From assembly GCA_902489295.1 (NCBI GenBank), contig CABTZM010000091.1, positions 1 through 8,211 of the forward strand: DNA of 8,211 bases. The letters are read 5' to 3'. The notes under the pieces were generated by a model, which was given only the letters and a program-made list of their open reading frames with translations, did not search any database and was not told the DNA's origin. A program made the translations under genes and the position numbers. Positions 6,409-8,211 of the stretch are shown here, one piece after another. This DNA comes from an uncultured Collinsella sp. Its GTDB lineage: Bacteria > Actinomycetota > Coriobacteriia > Coriobacteriales > Coriobacteriaceae. The first letter of the stretch is position 1, and the number at the start of each line of letters is the position of its first letter.

Positions 6409-7813
6409 ATTCCATTTGTGATTTCGCTGTAGCGGCAAGCTGAGCCACGTAGTCCTTAAACACGCGGCCGCGCTCCTCATAGCCCGAGAACTCATCGAAC
6501 GAAGAGCAGGCAGGAGAAAGTAAGATCACGTCACCACGGCTCGAAAGCGAACGGGCAACGTCCACGGCGTCGCGCAGGTCATCCGCCTGGGCGATATCCA
6601 CATCGCCATCGACATCAGCCTCGTCCATAGCGGCGGTGAAGCGCTCGCGCGCATCGCCAAAGCAGACGACCGAGCGCACGTTGTCCATAACGACGCGCGC
6701 GAAGTCCGTGAGCGGAGTGCCCTTATCGTGGCCGCCGAGCAGCAAGATCACGTCGTCATCGGGAAATGCCGTCAATGCCTTCTCGACCGCATCGGTGTTG
6801 GTCGCCTTGGAATCGTTGACGTAGCGCACGCCGTCAATCTCGCCACACGGCTCCACGCGGTGCTCGAGCGGCTGGAACGAGGCCAGACCGCGGCAGACAC
6901 CGTCGACATCGGCACCGACTGCCAAGGCAGCCGTGGCAGCGCACAGGGCATTGATAACATTGTGATGGCCCGAGATCTTGAGCTCGGATGTAGCGATGAG
7001 CGGGGTCTCGACACCCTTCAGACGCACGATCATCTTGCCATCGCGCACAAAGGCGGCATCCTCGCCCTCAGGCTCGTCAAAGGCAACCTTGCAGATGCGA
7101 CGACCCGGCGTGTAGATGTACTCATCGAACTCGTGAATGCCGGCGTCTTCGACGTCGACAACCACCAGATCGTCATCGACCATATTGTCAAACAGTTTGA
7201 TCTTGGCAAGCGCATAGTTCTTATGACTCTTATGCCAGCCCAAGTGGTCGGGAGTGATGTTGAGCAGCCCCGCCACGCGGGGGTGGAGCTCGGTTGTCGT
7301 AGCAATCTGATAGCTCGAGAGCTCAGCCACAAACCACTCGTTGTGGGCTCGGCCGTCAATCTCGTTGACCGGCGGCTCGCCGATGTTGCCGACAGCAACG
7401 CTGGCCTCGCCGGCAGCCTTAAGCAGATAATCAGTCAGCGACGTGGTGGTCGTCTTGCCGTTGGTGCCCGTGATGGCAATCCAGTTATCGGGCGACAGGC
7501 GATAGGCAAACTCGGGCTCACCCATAATCTGGGCGGCATGCTCGCGCCCAGCCTTAAAGAAGCCCGAGAACTCCGAGATGCCCGGGCACGTCACGCATAC
7601 GTCATAGGCGCCCTCGACCTGTTCGGTCCCATAGACAAACGACGCACCAGCAGCCTCGAGCGCACGCGTGGCGTCATTGGGCTCAGAGGTGCCACCGCCA
7701 TACACGGTAACGGCACTTACGCGCTCGGGATGTGCCAGCGCCCAGCGGGCGACATCGAGACCGGATTTGCCCTGACCCAAAACGAGCAGGCTAAAGACAT
7801 CAGCAAGAGACAT
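6407..7813 (-). CDS. murD: UDP-N-acetylmuramoyl-L-alanine--D-glutamate ligase MurD
   Basis: This cytoplasmic ATP-dependent Mur ligase adds D-glutamate to UDP-MurNAc-L-Ala. The 468-residue product is full length. The N-terminal domain begins with a Rossmann-like LVLGQGKSGLDVARW (10-24). The ATPase domain carries the P-loop TGTNGKTTT (115-123), VGNIGEP (141-147), AELSSYQI (163-170) and LNITPDHLGWH (184-194). SGHHNVINALCAA (281-293) and QPLEHRVE (314-321) lead to the C-terminal domain with YVNDSKATN (331-339), LLLGGHDKG (357-365) and LLSPACSSFDEFSGYEERG (431-449). The ELSSYQI, NDSKATN and SPACSSFDEF signatures identify MurD rather than MurC, MurE or MurF. The ATG starts 9 nt after the mraY stop. 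The Shine-Dalgarno there is poor (a GGGATAG run too far upstream), so reinitiation after mraY is plausible. Confidence 0.96.
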   Translation of the reverse strand: MSLADVFSLLVLGQGKSGLDVARWALAHPERVSAVTVYGGGTSEPNDATRALEAAGASFVYGTEQVEGAYDVCVTCPGISEFSGFFKAGREHAAQIMGEPEFAYRLSPDNWIAITGTNGKTTTTSLTDYLLKAAGEASVAVGNIGEPPVNEIDGRAHNEWFVAELSSYQIATTTELHPRVAGLLNITPDHLGWHKSHKNYALAKIKLFDNMVDDDLVVVDVEDAGIHEFDEYIYTPGRRICKVAFDEPEGEDAAFVRDGKMIVRLKGVETPLIATSELKISGHHNVINALCAATAALAVGADVDGVCRGLASFQPLEHRVEPCGEIDGVRYVNDSKATNTDAVEKALTAFPDDDVILLLGGHDKGTPLTDFARVVMDNVRSVVCFGDARERFTAAMDEADVDGDVDIAQADDLRDAVDVARSLSSRGDVILLSPACSSFDEFSGYEERGRVFKDYVAQLAATAKSQME

Positions 7814-7822
7814 GAAAGACCA

Positions 7823-8211
7823 CTATCCCAACTGGAAGAACAGAGCAAGGCCAACGGCACCAAAGGCAGCAGCGATAATCCAAAAACGGATGACGACCTT
7901 GGTCTCGGCCCAGCCCTTCTTTTCGAAATGATGATGGATGGGCGCCATAAGGAAGACGCGCTTGTGCGTAAAGTGGAAGTAGACAACCTGAATCATGACC
8001 GACAGGGTCTCAACGATAAACAGGCCACCGATGATGAGGGAGACGACCTCGGTGTTGGTCATGATGGAGGTGCAGGCAAACGCGGCACCCAGGGCAAGTG
8101 AGCCGGTATCGCCCATAAAGATGCTCGCCGGATAGCAATTGAACCACAAAAAGCCCAGGCAGGCACCGGCGCACGCCGTGCAGAAGATGGACAGGTTCAC
8201 GTCACCGTGCA
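7823..8211 (-). CDS. mraY: Phospho-N-acetylmuramoyl-pentapeptide transferase MraY, 3' part
   Basis: MraY is an integral membrane enzyme that transfers phospho-MurNAc-pentapeptide from UDP to undecaprenyl phosphate, giving lipid I. Only the last 129 or so codons are present; the frame stays open to the right edge, so the gene is cut by the window and not broken. GTG at 8200 is an internal Val codon, not the start. Visible signatures are FLWFNCYPASIFMGDTGSLA, with the Mg-binding region Asp in MGDTGSL, then a membrane segment LIIGGLFIVETLSVMIQVVY, then KRVFLMAPIHHHFE with the histidine triad, GWAETKVVIRFW, and a last hydrophobic segment before the TAG stop. These match the C-terminal third of MraY. 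It lies 9 nt upstream of murD in the usual dcw order. Confidence 0.95.
   Translation of the reverse strand, partial: HGDVNLSIFCTACAGACLGFLWFNCYPASIFMGDTGSLALGAAFACTSIMTNTEVVSLIIGGLFIVETLSVMIQVVYFHFTHKRVFLMAPIHHHFEKKGWAETKVVIRFWIIAAAFGAVGLALFFQLG

Noticed and set aside
7229..7261. MurD DHLGWH in place of the more common DHLDWH as a sign of lost function
   Set aside because: The conserved Asp-His pair and all other catalytic motifs are intact. The changed position varies among MurD proteins, so this is an ordinary variant.
6728..8101. A 457-codon open frame on the plus strand, antisense to murD and mraY
   Set aside because: It lies wholly opposite two well-supported genes and crosses their junction. 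Its product is a His/Asp/Arg/Val-rich sequence with no recognisable domain. This is the expected shadow of G/C-ending codons on the real strand.

Overview
The window is a single co-directional block of peptidoglycan-precursor and cell-division genes, all on the minus strand. It is the middle-to-late part of a dcw (division and cell wall) cluster. In transcription order, from high to low coordinates, it holds mraY (3' part only, cut by the window edge), murD, ftsW, murG, murC, murB and ftsQ. The genes are almost back to back: gaps of 9, 8 and 5 nt, overlaps of 11 and 44 nt, and one larger gap of 97 nt between murG and murC. About 126 bases of AT-rich non-coding DNA follow ftsQ at the left edge.

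The DNA is GC-rich (roughly 60 percent by eye) with strong G/C third-position bias. This gives many long but spurious open frames on the opposite strand. The gene order mraY-murD-ftsW-murG-murC-murB-ftsQ, the Gly-Gly-Thr-Ala-Gly-His form of the MurG N-terminal loop, the type II MurB and the long basic N-terminal tail of FtsQ suggest a high-GC Gram-positive bacterium. My best guess is a member of the Coriobacteriia such as Collinsella; this is an inference from style and order, not a database match.

The genes form one pathway. MurB reduces UDP-GlcNAc-enolpyruvate to UDP-MurNAc. MurC and MurD add L-Ala and D-Glu in the cytoplasm. MraY transfers the finished UDP-MurNAc-pentapeptide to undecaprenyl phosphate to give lipid I. 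MurG adds GlcNAc to give lipid II. FtsW polymerises lipid II into septal glycan within the divisome, and FtsQ is a bitopic membrane protein of the same divisome.

I found no RNA genes, mobile elements, CRISPR arrays, broken genes or obvious horizontal insertion. I did not find an undescribed system: this is a canonical core-genome region. The points worth a second look are modest: an acid-free polybasic tail on FtsQ, a duplicated short motif in the FtsW C-terminal tail, the 44-nt murB/ftsQ overlap with the ftsQ ribosome binding site inside murB, and the two non-coding stretches.
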